Shown here: positions 37,391 to 50,061 of the stretch, in pieces | Layout: every line of letters starts with the position of its first letter | Numbering within the stretch: position 1 is the stretch's first letter | Source of the DNA: Hemibagrus wyckioides | Taxonomy: Eukaryota > Chordata > Actinopteri > Siluriformes > Bagridae | DNA: 64,000 bases | Assembly (NCBI RefSeq): GCF_019097595.1 | Contig: NC_080714.1 | Location: 5,446,259-5,510,258, forward strand | Reading direction: 5' to 3' | Position numbers and translations under genes: made by a program | The notes under the pieces: generated by a model | Seen by the model: only the letters and a program-made list of their open reading frames with translations | The model's database searches: none | Told to the model about the DNA's origin: nothing

Positions 37391-38389
37391 ACATACTAAA
37401 ATATTAATGTTTAACCCAACTGACTTTTCTGCACTCGGAACAGACAGAAATGTGTAGCACGCGGTCCAGGTGATCATGTGATACTGTTGCTGATGTTGGT
37501 TCTGGCATATGACATGATGGAGAGAGTCAGGAAGTAACGTAAGATAGCAAATGACAACAGACAACAGTCCTGCAATCAAGACCATTAATTCACAGTTCCA
37601 CTAGAAATCATTCTGAAGCTACCAGAAGCAAACCTGCATCTTTTACATTTCCCTTCGGTAAACTGTTTTCTCTTGTCAGGAGCATTTTTGGTGGATTTGG
37701 TCCACTGCTTTAGTTAAAATATCAGAAAAGTGTCATTTTCAACAGTAATAAACTGGCTAAGCTGCACATTTTACACAATATCATATTTGTAGCATTTCAG
37801 TGAATTTGTCTGCAGGGTGATTTTTGGTTTTTTTCCCCCCCTGCATCCTGTCTACCTAATCTCATGCCATGACCCTTCCTCCATTCCTCTCTTAGGTGGG
37901 ACTGCTGTGTCTTCTCCTTGCTCCTCCAGCAGAGGGAACAGGGGGGTCTCACTTGATCGACACCACAACAGAAGGGCTGAGACGCTGAGTGTCTGAGAGA
38001 GAGAGAGAATACTAGGAGGGAGAAAGAGAGAGAGAGAGATAGAGAAGGAAGGAGGTATGGAGAGAAAAAGCACGACAGATGGTGTTCACAGCTCTATTTC
38101 TGAGGCTGGACCTCTACCATGAGCCTGGTCCCCCTCCCCCTCTCCTTCTCTCTTACACTTGCTCACTCGTTCCATCCAAAGCCTTCCTCTTCCTAAATGA
38201 ACCGTTAACTGGTTCCACTCGTGGCCTTTCTCTGTCGCTCTTCACATCTCCTCACTCACTCTTTGCTCCAAGTCCTTTAAATTATACCACACTAACTTAT
38301 TCAGAACCCCATAGCGCTGCTCTTTCCAACTCTCCTCCATTACTCCTCCCTCCATAAAAGACCTGTTCCAATGAGCTGTGTGTCCCTTG

Positions 38390-38600
38390 TTCGTCTTGTG
38401 AAGCGCCGCATCGCTCGCTCGTCTGCGCTACAAAATTTGTCATGTGATTAAATTACATAACCCAAAGCACATGCCAATTAGAATACCATCGTTGGCAAGT
38501 CTTTGATTCTCATCTTAATGAGATTAGAAGCAACATGGCACAGCGCTAACATGCCATCTTCTTCCATTTCTTCTGTGCTCTTTAATGGGTTTATTGCAGG
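38390..38600. promoter_or_regulatory. candidate conserved non-coding element
   Basis: A complex, repeat-free stretch rich in homeodomain-type TAAT words. It has the perfect inverted repeat TCTCAT-CTTA-ATGAGA (38508-38523) and AATTTGTCATGTGATTAAAT. Suggested only from composition and motif density. Confidence 0.25.
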
Positions 38601-40144
38601 ATTAGCTGGGTGTTAGCACAAGACAACATTCGGACTGGAAATTGATGCATTTCCAAAAACATGTCAACGTACTTTCGCAGGAGGAATTCTTTACAATATC
38701 GTACACATTCAAATCCTATAAATTCTACCTGCACTGAGACAGGATTATGCACTAAATCGGAGCCCCACATCTTTAAACTGTACTGAAGGCCTCGTTTAAC
38801 ATGATTCTCCATCACTCACACGTTAAATAACTCACCGAGCAAAAGACCAAATTGACTATTAAGCTGACCATGTGACCTCAAGCAGAACACGTCATAGTGA
38901 CTCACAGTGATTCATTTCCACATTCGTGTTGATCACTGGCCTGAGCAGTTATTAAAGAATACTAACAGTGGTTAGAGAAAAACACAGAAAAATTTCTTCA
39001 TAAAAATGCTGCTAGACATCAGATAAAAGGGCCTCTGGAAGATGATTCTATAAACACACAACCTGGAGAAACAGCTGATTTATATGCGTCCACTTTTCTT
39101 CCCCTAGTAAATAAGAAATGACCGTTTTTTTTTATACACAAAGCACAATTGATATCTACTCGAGTGAAGCTATCTGGACTATAGTCAAATATATCTAGAA
39201 TTTCCGATTATTAGATTGCAATATACCAAGTCTGAGATTATAAATTTTGTTTTTAATCATTTTGAGACTTAAATGGTCTGTTCTATTGGCAGCAAATTTT
39301 GCTTTTTTTCCCTAGAAATAAATGCTAAAAATATGCAAACCAATCTGCCAATGTAACAACACTACCACAAGGCTGAAACGAGTAAAATATAACAAGAGAT
39401 AGGCTTTTTAACATTACATTGCAATCATATCATTGGAAATATTACCTAAATTTGACTATATCCAAGATATATACTAGATAATATGTGCTTTCTTTCTCAG
39501 CCCTGTACATTTGAGCCTCATTTTTAAGGTTAGTTTTGTTTATACACACTTTCTAATATTTTTTAAGGAATTTAGCCGGTTCCCAAAATTCAAAGTTATA
39601 GGCTCAAAATTAAGGATCAGGATAAAGATCAGCACAAGCATCTCACTGTACACAATATGTGTCAGTGTTACTTAAAATGGCCTGCTGTATGTATGTATGT
39701 ATGAGAGAGAAAACCTCCCTCCTCCCACTTTTATGCTAGGTCCTGATCACAACTGGGCCTTGTTCTGATACCTATCTTTCTCACTCCTTGCCACTTTCTC
39801 TGAGATCCATCCATCACTTTTTTCACTCCATGACTGTCCGTGTTCTATCCTTTTGCTTTCCGTTGTGAGAAGTGATGCGAGGCCGAAGGGAAACCCCGGG
39901 TCTGAGTTCCCTAGGTAACCCTGGAAAGAGTGGGCTGGAGAAGGGGGCTGACTGCCTGTCTGACTCATTTGGAGGGAATCCTAAAACACGAATACTGCCC
40001 ACTTTATCAGCAAACGAATGCATGCACATAAAACTGAGAATCAAACGCCCATGCTTAATCCACATACAGCACCACAACACTCTCCTACACAAAGACATAA
40101 TACATAGATTGGCTTTACATTCCCTAGGTAGTAGGGAAACCCTG

Positions 40145-40164
40145 CTGTGTGTGTGTGTGTGTCT

Positions 40165-40202
<38 letters not shown>

Positions 40203-40217
40203 GTGTGTGTGTGTGAG
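40145..40217. repeat. (GT)n-(GC)n-(GT)n tract
   Basis: GT repeats with one TCTG interruption and a central GCGCGCGC block. Alternating purine-pyrimidine throughout. Confidence 0.96.
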
Positions 40218-40805
40218 TCATACCTGCACAATTGATGACCCAGACTCAGTGAAGCTGAGAGTGCAGTGTGGCACTGATAAGCTTTGGTTGACTAACCGGC
40301 AACATGAGAGATGCAGATGGCTAGCCGAGTATGATTAAACTGCTATATGAGACATTGACAAATGTCAGATTTTTGTTTGAATGGAACAAATTACACAGAT
40401 CATCAACAGCCACCTGCCCTTCTAACTAAAATATGAATGGTAAACTTTCATTACTGTCTAGGCTACGTTTACAAGACATTTAACTTAACCCCTTTACTGC
40501 ATTTAAACCAGCGTGATAGATATTATGCAGTAAATTTAAACTATGCTTTTAGGTAAAATACCTAAGCTAACCTACGGAAGTGTATGTAACTTGCTTCCTG
40601 GAGACTGATGTCTCTTTTTGGTTGAGGATGGAGTTGGGCGTTCAACAGGCATGTAACTATGTTCAAGATCATTTACATTCTTAAAGAGTTCAGGTTAACA
40701 GAGGATGCATTAATACTATTATTTCCAGGCTGTGTATATGTACACGTTTTTCGGTATTTAAATATATCAGAATAAGTACATATTATTAAGCTGTTTGGGT
40801 GCGAG

Positions 40806-40964
40806 GAGCAGTATCAGTGAGCATGGCGGTGAAGAAGCAGCACTTTAACATGTGTTTCTCAGTGTTCAGTGCTCGCTGAACTGAAGTGCTCACTCTTGCT
40901 TCACTGCTCAACACTCATGAATACTGAGCACCCTTTTTAATGACCACGCTCACTGATACTGCTC
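40806..40964. mobile_element. MITE-like element with 21-bp terminal inverted repeats
   Basis: The left end 40806-40826 starts GAGCAGTATCAGTGAGC. The right end 40944-40964 is its reverse complement with one mismatch. The 117-bp interior has further inverted words (GAGCACTGAACACTGAG / CTCAACACTCATGAATACTGAGCACC). A related fragment is at 37325..37390. No clear target duplication. Confidence 0.6.
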
Positions 40965-42359
40965 TGTGAGCTCAGGTCACCGTCCTCACTCTCTCTATTC
41001 TACATACTGTTTAAACTGTTTAGTCATATTGTAAGGAGATGCTGTATTAACTCCATCAGTAATCGGGAAAATCGTCTAGATCGCTATCTTATGTGTTAAT
41101 TGTAGAACTTCAACCTTCTCTAGACTCAGCGTAGCTCATGGTACTGTGTGTTCGTTTCTAAGCAGTATCAGAACACGATGCATCCCTACCTGAAACTCTA
41201 GACACAGTGTGCAATATCTAACAGCAACAGATCAGCCTATTATCTAAATCCTCTCAGATTTTGGGGGGAAAAAAAGTTACTATAGCAGGCACATTGTAAC
41301 TATTACCACCATACATTATTTATATTTATCCATTATGTCAGAGTAGAGTGTCTAACACCTTTCTGACAGCGTCACTACAACTATTTTATCACGCTTTCAC
41401 AAAGCGTCGACTGGATGACTTGTCATTTGGAACACGAACCGTGGCAGTACAGTAGGCACCATATTACACTGCGACTCTGTGAGTTTTACTCTGCGTCTCT
41501 CGCTGAAGAGGCACTACTCGCTGTGCCGCTGCAGTCACTGTTTAATTCTTCAATTATAATTGAGATGGAAACGGCTCAGAGGTTATGGAAACTGTTGGGG
41601 AACCGGGCCCACTTCACAGAAAGGTTAATGAACCCCACGGCCCTCTGGGAGATGGAGTATGCTATTAATTTGACAAACGTGGGAAATGAATGCTTTTATG
41701 CTTTTATTGACGGTGACCAGAAAACGGCCTTTGCAGAAATGAAAGGTTTTTAGTCTTGCTGGCTCTCTGCTCGCTGCCGCAAAACAATGACGCCGAATGC
41801 ATTTGTTGGAAGAAAACTAAGTACATAATTGTTTGAACAGTAATTACAGGGCAAAATGTTTCTTCATTAATTCCGTTTTTTTTTTTTTTTTTTCATGCAA
41901 ACCGCACAATGAAAACATGCACAAAGGTATGAGTAACACAGGCATGTCCATGATTTATGCAGTGAATGGGACATTTTTGCATTGATTCTTGCATGATATC
42001 ACTGGTAATGCCACAGATTTAACTAAATGGGTCGAGAGATTTCAATCCGGCAAAAGGGTGATATGGAATTCGGAGACCTTAGAAAAGCATCATCAAATTT
42101 GGTCACGGTGGCAAAGCTAGAACGGCACTGTTCTTGAGAGGAATATGAATGGACTGTTTAGGGCAGTGAATTAAATTAAGGCCTGACTGTGCTGCTCGTT
42201 TACGTGTGACATGCAGCATTTAATTTGACTGATTTGTTTGAGTTGATGTTGGAACTGATGGCTGATGGCTGAGTCCTGAGTTTACGTCAGGGTTGGACCT
42301 AGTACTTTAAGATACCAGCAAAAATGGTGAAAAGGTTTTGGGCACTATTTTGTTGTAAT

Positions 42360-42538
42360 CCAACAATGTCATCATGGAGTTGGCTTTGTTCACAGGGGTA
42401 CTGTCACACTGGAACTGGTTTAGAGCTCTTAGTTCCAGTAAAGGAAACTCCTAATTCTACATCATACAAAAGCATACATTCTATACAGCTGTGTGCCTCC
42501 TACCATGTGACGACCACATATGGTCAGGTGACCACATA
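42360..42538 (+). mobile_element. Tc1-derived MITE, left portion
   Basis: TCATCATGGAGTTGGC, CACAGGGGTACTGTCACACTGG, TTAGTTCCAGTAAAGG and GACCACATATGGTCAGGTG run parallel to 63205-63420. The element is cut at its TA by the Tc1 element that follows. Its right end resumes at 43484..43503. Confidence 0.75.
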
Positions 42539-43483
42539 CACTATATTGCCAAAAGTATTCGCTCACCTGCCTTGACTCGCATATGAACTTAAGTGACATC
42601 CCATTCCTAATCCATAGGGTTCAATATGACGTCGGTCCACCTTTTGCAGCTATAACAGCTTCAACTCTTCTGGAATTGTCCAAAATGTCTTGGTATGCTG
42701 AAGCATTCAGAGTTCCTTTCACTGGAACTAAGGGGCCAAGCCCAGCTCCTGAAAAACAACCCCACACCATAATCCCCCCTCCACCAAACTTTACACTTGG
42801 CACAATGCAGTCAGACAAGTACCGTTCTCCTGGCAACCGCCAAACCCAGACTCGTCCATCAGATTGCCAGATGGAGAAGCGCGATTCGTCACTCCAGAGA
42901 ACGCGTCTCCACTGCTCTGGAGTCCAGTAGCGGCGTGCTTTACACCACTGCATCCGACGCTTTGCATTGCACTTGGTGATGTATGGCTTGGATGCAGCTG
43001 CTCGGCCATGGAAACCCATTCCATGAAGCTCTCTGCGCACTGTTCTTGAGCTAATCTGAAGGCCACATGAAGTTTGGAGGTCTGTAGCGATTGACTCTGC
43101 AGAAAGTTGGCGACCTCTTCGCACTATGTGCCTCAGCATCCGCTGACCCCGCTCCGTCAGTTTACGTGGCCTACCACTTCGTGGCTGAGTTGCTGTCGTT
43201 CCCAAACACTTCCACGTTCTTATAATACAGCTGACAGTTGACAGTGGAATATTTAGGAGTGAGGAAATTTCACGACTGGATTTGTTGTACAGGTGGCATC
43301 CTATCACAGTTCCACACTGGAATTCACTGAGCTCCTGAGAGCGACCCATTCTTTCACAAATGTTTGTAAAAACAGTCTGCATGCCTAGGTGCTTGATTTT
43401 ATACACCTGTGGCCATGGAAGTGATTGGAACACCTGATTCTGATTATTTGGATGGGTGAGCGAATACTTTTGGCAATATAGTG
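42539..43483 (-). mobile_element. internally deleted Tc1-like transposon, 945 bp
   Basis: Terminal inverted repeats CACTATATTGCCAAAAGTATT / AATACTTTTGGCAATATAGTG are flanked on both sides by TA (42537-42538 and 43484-43485), the Tc1 target duplication. The terminal repeats continue (CGCTCACC / GGTGAGCG). It carries one long open transposase fragment on the minus strand. Intact relatives are usually 1.3-1.6 kb, so several hundred bp are missing. It is the least decayed of the copies with this terminal sequence. Confidence 0.95.
42621..43349 (-). pseudogene. Tc1-like transposase, internally deleted
   Basis: Translation from ATG 43349 begins [13 protein letters not shown]. It continues through a paired-type helix-turn-helix region ([15 protein letters not shown]), a [12 protein letters not shown] hinge, a second HTH ([18 protein letters not shown]) and the start of the DDE core ([12 protein letters not shown] with the first catalytic Asp, then [11 protein letters not shown]). 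At about residue 225 (YQDILDN) it jumps to the C-terminal end ([10 protein letters not shown]). The second Asp (QHDN block) and the third acidic residue (NPIEHLWD block) are therefore absent, and it cannot be an active DD34E transposase. The frame is still open across the whole fragment, which suggests recent loss. The upstream extension to 43514 crosses the terminal repeat and is not part of the protein. Confidence 0.93.
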
Positions 43484-43503
43484 TATATCTGACCATACAG
43501 TGT
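43484..43503 (+). mobile_element. Tc1-derived MITE, right end
   Basis: TATCTGACCATACAGTGT resembles the usual TACTTTTGGCCATATAGTGT end of this MITE family and completes the element broken at 42538. Confidence 0.55.
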
Positions 43504-44073
43504 GTGGGGAACATTTGGTTTTTAATGAAACTGAGAGGAGCTGAACAGCAGCATGCTTAACCGTACCTCCTAACTACAGTATATGTCTTAATTTTGTGTG
43601 CAACAAGACCTCAGTACAGAACTATGTAACTTTGCTAACAGGCATCTTGCAAGCTTCTAGTTTAGCTTGAAAAAATACAAGTGGGTAAAACAATCTTTCA
43701 AAAATATAGACCCAGGAATTAAATACTGCTAATATTTAGTGGTTAATAATCCAGTAGTCTTCACTTGTGCATTTCCTCCCAAATGTTCTTCGTACCTTTA
43801 AATGTTGATGCTTGTAATGGTCATCAGCATTATCGCCGTGGTAACAATTTCACCATGACAACCCCGTTTCCATTTAAAGCTGCTGGATAGTGTGCGCTTT
43901 TTTCAGTTTCCTCAGAGGTGCGTCTCTACTACAAGCAGCCCTCGCCACACCTTTTCACATTTGACTCTGTGTTTATTCTTGTCTGGGTCTCAAGCTTTCA
44001 AGCTACGGTTTTTAACACATCTCTTTTCCGAGCGACGTTCTGTAACCGCACGAAACGGGCAGCTAAGAGACAG

Positions 44074-44087
44074 AAAGAGAGAAAGAC

Positions 44088-44158
<71 letters not shown>

Positions 44159-44185
44159 AAAAAAGAAAGAAAGAAGTGGGGGTGC

Positions 44186-44222
<37 letters not shown>
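44074..44222. repeat. (GAAA)n tetranucleotide followed by (GT)n
   Basis: About 80 bp of GAAA units (44088-44176, a few interruptions), then GGGGGTGCATATATATGT and about 15 GT units (44192-44221). Confidence 0.97.
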
Positions 44223-44849
44223 TGCAATGTTAGAGAGAGGAAAGTGATTTAATCCCCCCCAAAGGAGCTCCCCTCTGAACCCCGTATCGTGAACTCGCAG
44301 GCAAAACTCGGCGCCGTAGGCAACCCCACACACAATGCGCTGTCTTTTTAATTTCATCAGCTGTGAGAAATCTATACAGCACACTGGAATTCTAGCACAG
44401 CAGAGCCAGGGTGAAAAAGAGAAACGAGAGAAAGAGAGAGGGGAGACAGAAATAAACTCGAGCTGTGAGAATAAGAAAGTAATCTCTGAGCTCCGGTGGT
44501 GATAGCAGAGATCACATTGCAGGGGTTGTGCTGAATATTTTTAACTGCAATCAAACAGACTTAAATGGGTTACTCTTTTGCTTTATCATCCACCAAGTAG
44601 TTTTCTCATCACCATAAGGCTGCTAACTAGTCATTCCACTTAGTTATTCGATCAGCAACCTCTGCCTCAACGTCAAACTCAGGGCCAGTATGTAGAAAGC
44701 TTCAGAGAAATACTCAGAAGGTGGAAAATAAAGAAGGAAAAAGAATTAAAAGCAGGGTGTAAAAAATGCCTTATAAAAATTCTCTTGGAGAAAATCTTGG
44801 TGAGAAGTAGGAGTTAATCCTGAATGACAGTTGGAACATCAGTTAACCA

Positions 44850-45312
44850 CACCCCTTTTCCATATGTATATATGGACAATCGTAAGGATTTGAGCGAGTT
44901 TTACGAAGGGCCAAATTGTGATGGCTAGACCACTGGATCAGAGCATCTCCAAAACTGCAGCTCTTGTGGGGTGTTCCCGGTCTGCAGTGGTCAGTATCTA
45001 TCAAAAGTGGTCCAAGGAAGGAACAGTGGTGAACCAGTGACAGGGTCATGGGCGGCCAAGGCTCATTGATGCACGTGGGGAGTGAAGGCTGGCCCGTGTG
45101 ATCCGATCCAACAGACTTTTGCTCAAACTGCTGAAGAAGTTAATGCAGGTTCTGATGAAAAGGTGGCTGCTAACATCTTTGTGCCAGATACCACAGCATA
45201 CCTTCAGGGATCTAGTGGAGTCCATGCCTCGATGGGTCAGGTCTGTTTTGGCAGCAAAAGGGGAACAACACAAGTTTAGGCAGGTGGTCATAATGTTATG
45301 TCTGATCAGTGT
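44850..45312 (+). mobile_element. 5'-truncated Tc1-like element, third family
   Basis: The right terminal repeat GGTGGTCATAATGTTATGTC..GATCAGTG is at 45282-45312. Upstream are transposase fragments (GGACCACTGGATCAG-type words, GTGGGGTGTTCCCGG, GAGTCCATGCCTCGATGGGTCAG, GGCAGCAAAAGGGG). The matching left terminal repeat and the catalytic core are missing. Confidence 0.75.
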
Positions 45313-45314
45313 TT

Positions 45315-45560
45315 ACAAACACAAATTTGTACCCCTGTGGGGTTGGGGGTTTCAAATCCCACCTCTGCCCTGTATGCATGGAGTTTGTATATTCCGGGGG
45401 GTTTTCCTCTGGTTTCTCCGGGTTCCTCCCTTGGTCCAAAGACAAGAGATGTAGGTGGATTGGCATCTCTTAATTGTCCGTAGTGCGTGAATGGTGTGTG
45501 TGTGTGTGTGAGATGGCATGGCATGGTTGCTGTTGCCAGATGGGTTGATTATTCCAGCAA
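45315..45560 (+). repeat. repeat R, plus-strand copy
   Basis: GGGTTTCAAATCCCACCTCTG, ATGGAGTTTGTATATTC, GGGTTCCTCCCTTGGTCCAA and GGATTGGCATCTCTTAATTG match the reverse complement of 27361-27490. It starts directly after the Tc1 right end. Confidence 0.7.
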
Positions 45561-48500
45561 CTGCCGATCTCTTGATTTTCACACACAACACCCTCAAGAG
45601 TTTGCAGAGAATGGTGCGAAAAACAAACAAAAAAGAGTGAGTGGCAGATCTGCACTCAGAAGAGATGAGAATGTCCAGACTGGTTTGATCTCAGAGTAAA
45701 CTCAAACAACTGCTCTTTACAACACTGATGAGCAGAAAAGCATCTCACAACACATCATGCACCACTGAGATCAATGGGCTACAAAAGCAGAAGGCCACTT
45801 CGACTTCCACTCCGACTAACAGAAACGTTGGACAAACAGTGCCTGGTCTTCAATCAACAGCTGTTCATTATGTATTAAATTTAAAATAACACATTTTATA
45901 AGGTACAACTGATATGATGATGAAATGAGTAAAGAAGTTACCTCAAGGACATCAAGATAAAGCTGCTCCATGTTTACTTTAAGGGGAATGTTTGAGATCT
46001 AGCCTGGTCAGGTGATAAGCTAAAGCTTATATAACGCAACTGCACACAATGCTAGGCTACTAGGATAATACACCTTTCTGAGCATACTGCTGAAAGTTTG
46101 GGCAAATCAGACAGTTGAAGATTATTTTCTTAGCTCTTACGTGTCATCAATCAAATCATTCATGCAGTCATGCAAACTGAACTGACTGAACAGGCCATTG
46201 AATTTTTTATTTATTTATTTTTTTTGGCGTGACATGTAGGTGGAGGCAATTGTGAAAAAAAGAGTGTTCCACAGCCTGGAAACAGCATGATTTACTGTAA
46301 TCTTGCGAGCCAGAATTGCAAGTTAGATTGTCTAGGACTGAGACTGGAACGCTGTGAACCTCAAACTTTTTTCAATCCAGTGACTATATGTTCCTCCAAA
46401 AAAGTTGTTGCTGCTCATTGTTGGCAGAGTGTTCAGAAGTTTGTTTGTCTGTCAGGCTGACAGACATCAGTGCACGGAAGTGTGCACACATGGAAGTGCA
46501 AATAATGAGATGAGATGCACCTTCTGATGAGACTCGGATGGTCGTGGCTAGTTAAGTGTGCGACAAACACCGTATGGTCCATGGACGAAGAATCTGAGGC
46601 TGAGAATAACAGTTGGTTCATAATAACATGATAACAATCATGAAAACAGTCACTAAGTTTAAAGATCCCAGTTAGAGTACATAGAGCTATCGGTCATTAT
46701 TTCCTGTTTCATTTGTTTTTGTTTCCAATTAACCGCCACCGCAAACCATTAACCCTACACACTAAATATGTTAGCTGGGCTCATCATATTTGGGTTAAAA
46801 GCCTCCAGTTTTTTAAGCGGCAGCATTAATGTGGCATCTGTGCTCATCTGAGTCAAGCTTCGATCCAGACGACGCGCATGTGAAACAGGTCTGTAGCCGG
46901 TTGGTGAGAAGACCGAAGGCACTGACTAAGCTTTGAACAGACAGGCTGTGTGTGTGCATGGTCGTGTGCTCATAGTGGCTGATTTGTAGGGTGCAAGCAG
47001 GCCAACCTGCCGTGAGTTCTGCTACACCTCTGACTCACGAGGCCATGTGACGCGAGACCCACATACAAAACTAACGAAAACTAAAAAGAATAATGCTGTG
47101 TATAATGCGGGTGCTGGCTTAGCAGGGCCTCACTGAAATATACCTGGTTGTTAATCGACAGCTGCCATACATGAATCCGTTATCCCAGCCCTCCCCCTCC
47201 ATTCATCAGTTTGACTAGAGTTTCTCAGCGCCCCCTCAGTGAATGGTATTCCTCGACGGCCCTCGCACCTCTCTCTCTTTTTCTCTCCTCCACGTTCGCT
47301 GCATCCCTCCCTCCTCCAAAGTCAGCAGTCTGTTTAATCGTGCCAGGAATGACCAGCTTATGCAAGAGCAGGTAGGCAGCAATCAACCCACACTGGGCTC
47401 CTACTGAGAATCTCTCAGCTTTGCTCTCTCTGCTTTCTTCTTTATTATTCTTTTTTTTGCCGCACTTCTTCCTGAAGTTACACTCCTAATTTTCCCACGC
47501 TCTCAACCATCCCTTTATCAATGCCCATTTCTCCAGATGCCCTTTCACTTTATCCCAGCATTCTCCCTTCATCTTTTCTCTACATCCACAGATCATCCAG
47601 CTTTAGAAAGTGGTAGAGAAAGAGAGATAAAACAGACAAAAAGGACAGCTTGAGAAGGGGTTACATTGTCTGTGGCTCAGAAATCAGGATTTGAAGCACA
47701 ATGCATTGTGGGGGCACAGGAAGACAGCGCATCTTACAGAGGAGTGTTAATGTATGAGGTTGTAGAGCAAACATGGATCTGCTCCAGTTAGCTCTCCGGA
47801 GTTAGCAGGGGGGTTTTTATTAGTCCCTGTACTCAGGATAATGAAGGATGTCATACAGGTTACTTATTCTGCAGTGTAGATCATATGAATTAGGAATGAT
47901 TAGACTAGTAGTCATCTAATTATCTTGTTAGGGATGATTTTAGAGGTTAACTCACAACAGCTATATTGAAAGAGCTCTAAAAGACAAGCTCATAAAATCT
48001 CTAAGCCTCAATCTCTAAGCCAACTTTTACAGGCAGTCATGCAGAAAAATAACAGTTGTGACTATTGTAAATCTGATGCCTGTGTGACAACGGATGAAGG
48101 GCTGGTGAATCCTCTCAAAACTGTTATGGCACTAATAGAACTGCTGAGTGGCCAAGCAGACTGAATAGCCCTTGTAACTTATCAATTATACACAAAAATG
48201 AATGAAGCCGACAGCAAAACCCATGGGGATTTAACTAGACGGTTAGCTGGCTGTTTTAGATGCCTTTAGGTTTGTTTTTATACTTGCATTTATTTATCCG
48301 GACGCAGACCAGTCTGCCCGAAGAGTCTGATATACTTGGTGAAGTGTGAAAGCTGTTCTTAAGTCCGTAAGCAAGCCAGGCCCTGACCTTTTGAAAATAG
48401 TGGTCTTCCACTAAAACTGTCAGAGCTTCCTGTTTCATGTTTTGTGACAGAAAAGGACTGTTATGGGCAGTGAAGGAGATGGACCACATTACTGACATAT

Positions 48501-48727
48501 AAAACCACTGAGTTCAGGTCTGTGGTGTGAATGCTTGCATAACTGGAACAAAGCAATAAGAAACAGCAAACAGATTAAGCATTTCCGTAGCAATCTGCAA
48601 ACCTAAAATACACAAATATGGTGTATGGCATTGCACAATCAATCTTTGGTTCAGAAGGAATTCTTCGATGTGAAAGCCAATCTGTGATTGTGAGCCCCAC
48701 CCTCAAACAAACTCAGAAATAGTGGGT

Positions 48728-48900
48728 GTGGTGGCATAGTGGTTAATGCTTTGGTCTAATGATAGGAAAGTCAACTGAAATACCAGCACCACAAACCTGC
48801 CTCTTCTGGACCCTTGAGCAAGGCCCTTATCCCTTCAAATGTTTCGCTGCATCCTGTCTTAATTGTAACTGCAAGGATAAAAAATGAAAATTAAATGGAA
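48728..48900 (+). repeat. tRNA-derived SINE, degraded
   Basis: GTGGTGGCATAGTGGTTAATGC resembles an A box, followed by CCCTTGAGCAAGGCCCTTATCC and an A-rich tail (AAAATGAAAATTAAATGG). Same general type as 26519..26712. Confidence 0.65.
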
Positions 48901-49094
48901 ATGAAAGCAGATGTTAATGAGTCAAGTATGAAAATGCCCCAACAAAAATGCGAGTAAGAAGGCACCTAATGTGCTAAATACAAGTACAAATACATTTGGT
49001 CTGCATTATGCTAATGGGCCAATCAAGAAGTCATTGGCATAGCAGTTATCAAGTACCAGTTTTAACCATATACTGAAAGTAAACACTGGATAGC

Positions 49095-49440
49095 ATTGGA
49101 GACACATAATGTTGCCACCTGCATTTCCACGTATGACTTTTACTAGACGTCCATTTCTGTTTGTCCACAATTGGGATTCTGAACTTTCCTTTTTCTAATC
49201 CCACTTTCAATTTCCCCATACAAGCAAGCTGTTCCATATCAACTGTGGAGGGGGAGGGGGAGCATATGCTTCCTCCGAAACACACACGAAAAACCAACTG
49301 GATGTTTTTGCTGGACATCTGAACGCACTCTGAGGAAAATGCTAACTACTCTCATCCTCATACATGAGTTTACAGATGCCCACAAATGGCTATTGTTGCA
49401 CTGAATGACAGGAGAGGATAATGCCAGTCCTGCAACCAAT
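49095..49440 (+). repeat. unnamed dispersed repeat S, copy 2
   Basis: CATACATGAGTTTACAGATGCC, TGAATGACAGGAGAGGATA and GCTTCCTCCGAAACACACAC parallel 11816..12130. Copy 2 is longer on its left side. Confidence 0.6.
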
Positions 49441-49979
49441 TCGCTGCAACTTTCCTGAACTTTTCTGTTGTGCCACTTGGGCGCTCTTCAATCATCCAGT
49501 CTTTGGCCTGTTTCTGACTAATTGTAGCACTGTAAATAAACCTAGCACAGGACCATACATTTGTATTGGGTATGTAGTGATGCTCTTTGCAACTCTTTTT
49601 ATTAATGGAATGCTGGTTCAGGTTTTAGGTTTATACCACCACCTACTGTACAGATGTAACAGCAAATCCCAAAATCGGGCTCTCAGGTGGGGTACGAGGT
49701 GAAAATGCCTCGCTCGGGTCGGCCCACTCTGCGGATTTCACTTCCAAGATCCATGTGACGTGAAGCCTACGCTCTCTCTGAAGTGTGTATGAGTGAGTGG
49801 GGTGAAGCCAGGCTACACCAGCAGGAAGCTTCTCCCCTTACCTTGCTGTGGCAACAGAAGCTGCATTCACCATGAGGAAAGCAGTTGTTATAGTGATGGT
49901 ATGAGTCTGGCAGGCTATGTGAGGCGAGAGGACGGTATGCGTGGATGGAAGATGGAAAGGAGGATTATTATTATATAAG

Positions 49980-50061
49980 ACAGAGAGAGGGAGGGAGAGA
50001 GAGAGAGAGAGAGAGATAGAAGGACAGAAAAAGATAGATAGAGAGAGAAAGAGAGAGATCA
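49980..50061. repeat. (GA)n-rich tract
   Basis: GA/GGGA repeats with GATA interruptions. Confidence 0.93.

Noticed and set aside
37232..37585. 117-codon frame on the minus strand
   Set aside because: It overlaps the repeat fragment at 37325-37390 and shows no domain.
38786..38833. Donor-like GTGAGT on the minus strand as a possible pebp4 exon
   Set aside because: The preceding sequence gives no PEBP-like peptide; the correct exon was found at 28847..28892 with perfect phase.
43350..43514. N-terminal extension of the Tc1 transposase frame to 43514
   Set aside because: It crosses the terminal inverted repeat and the TA flank; the transposase starts at the ATG at 43349 (MGRSQ).
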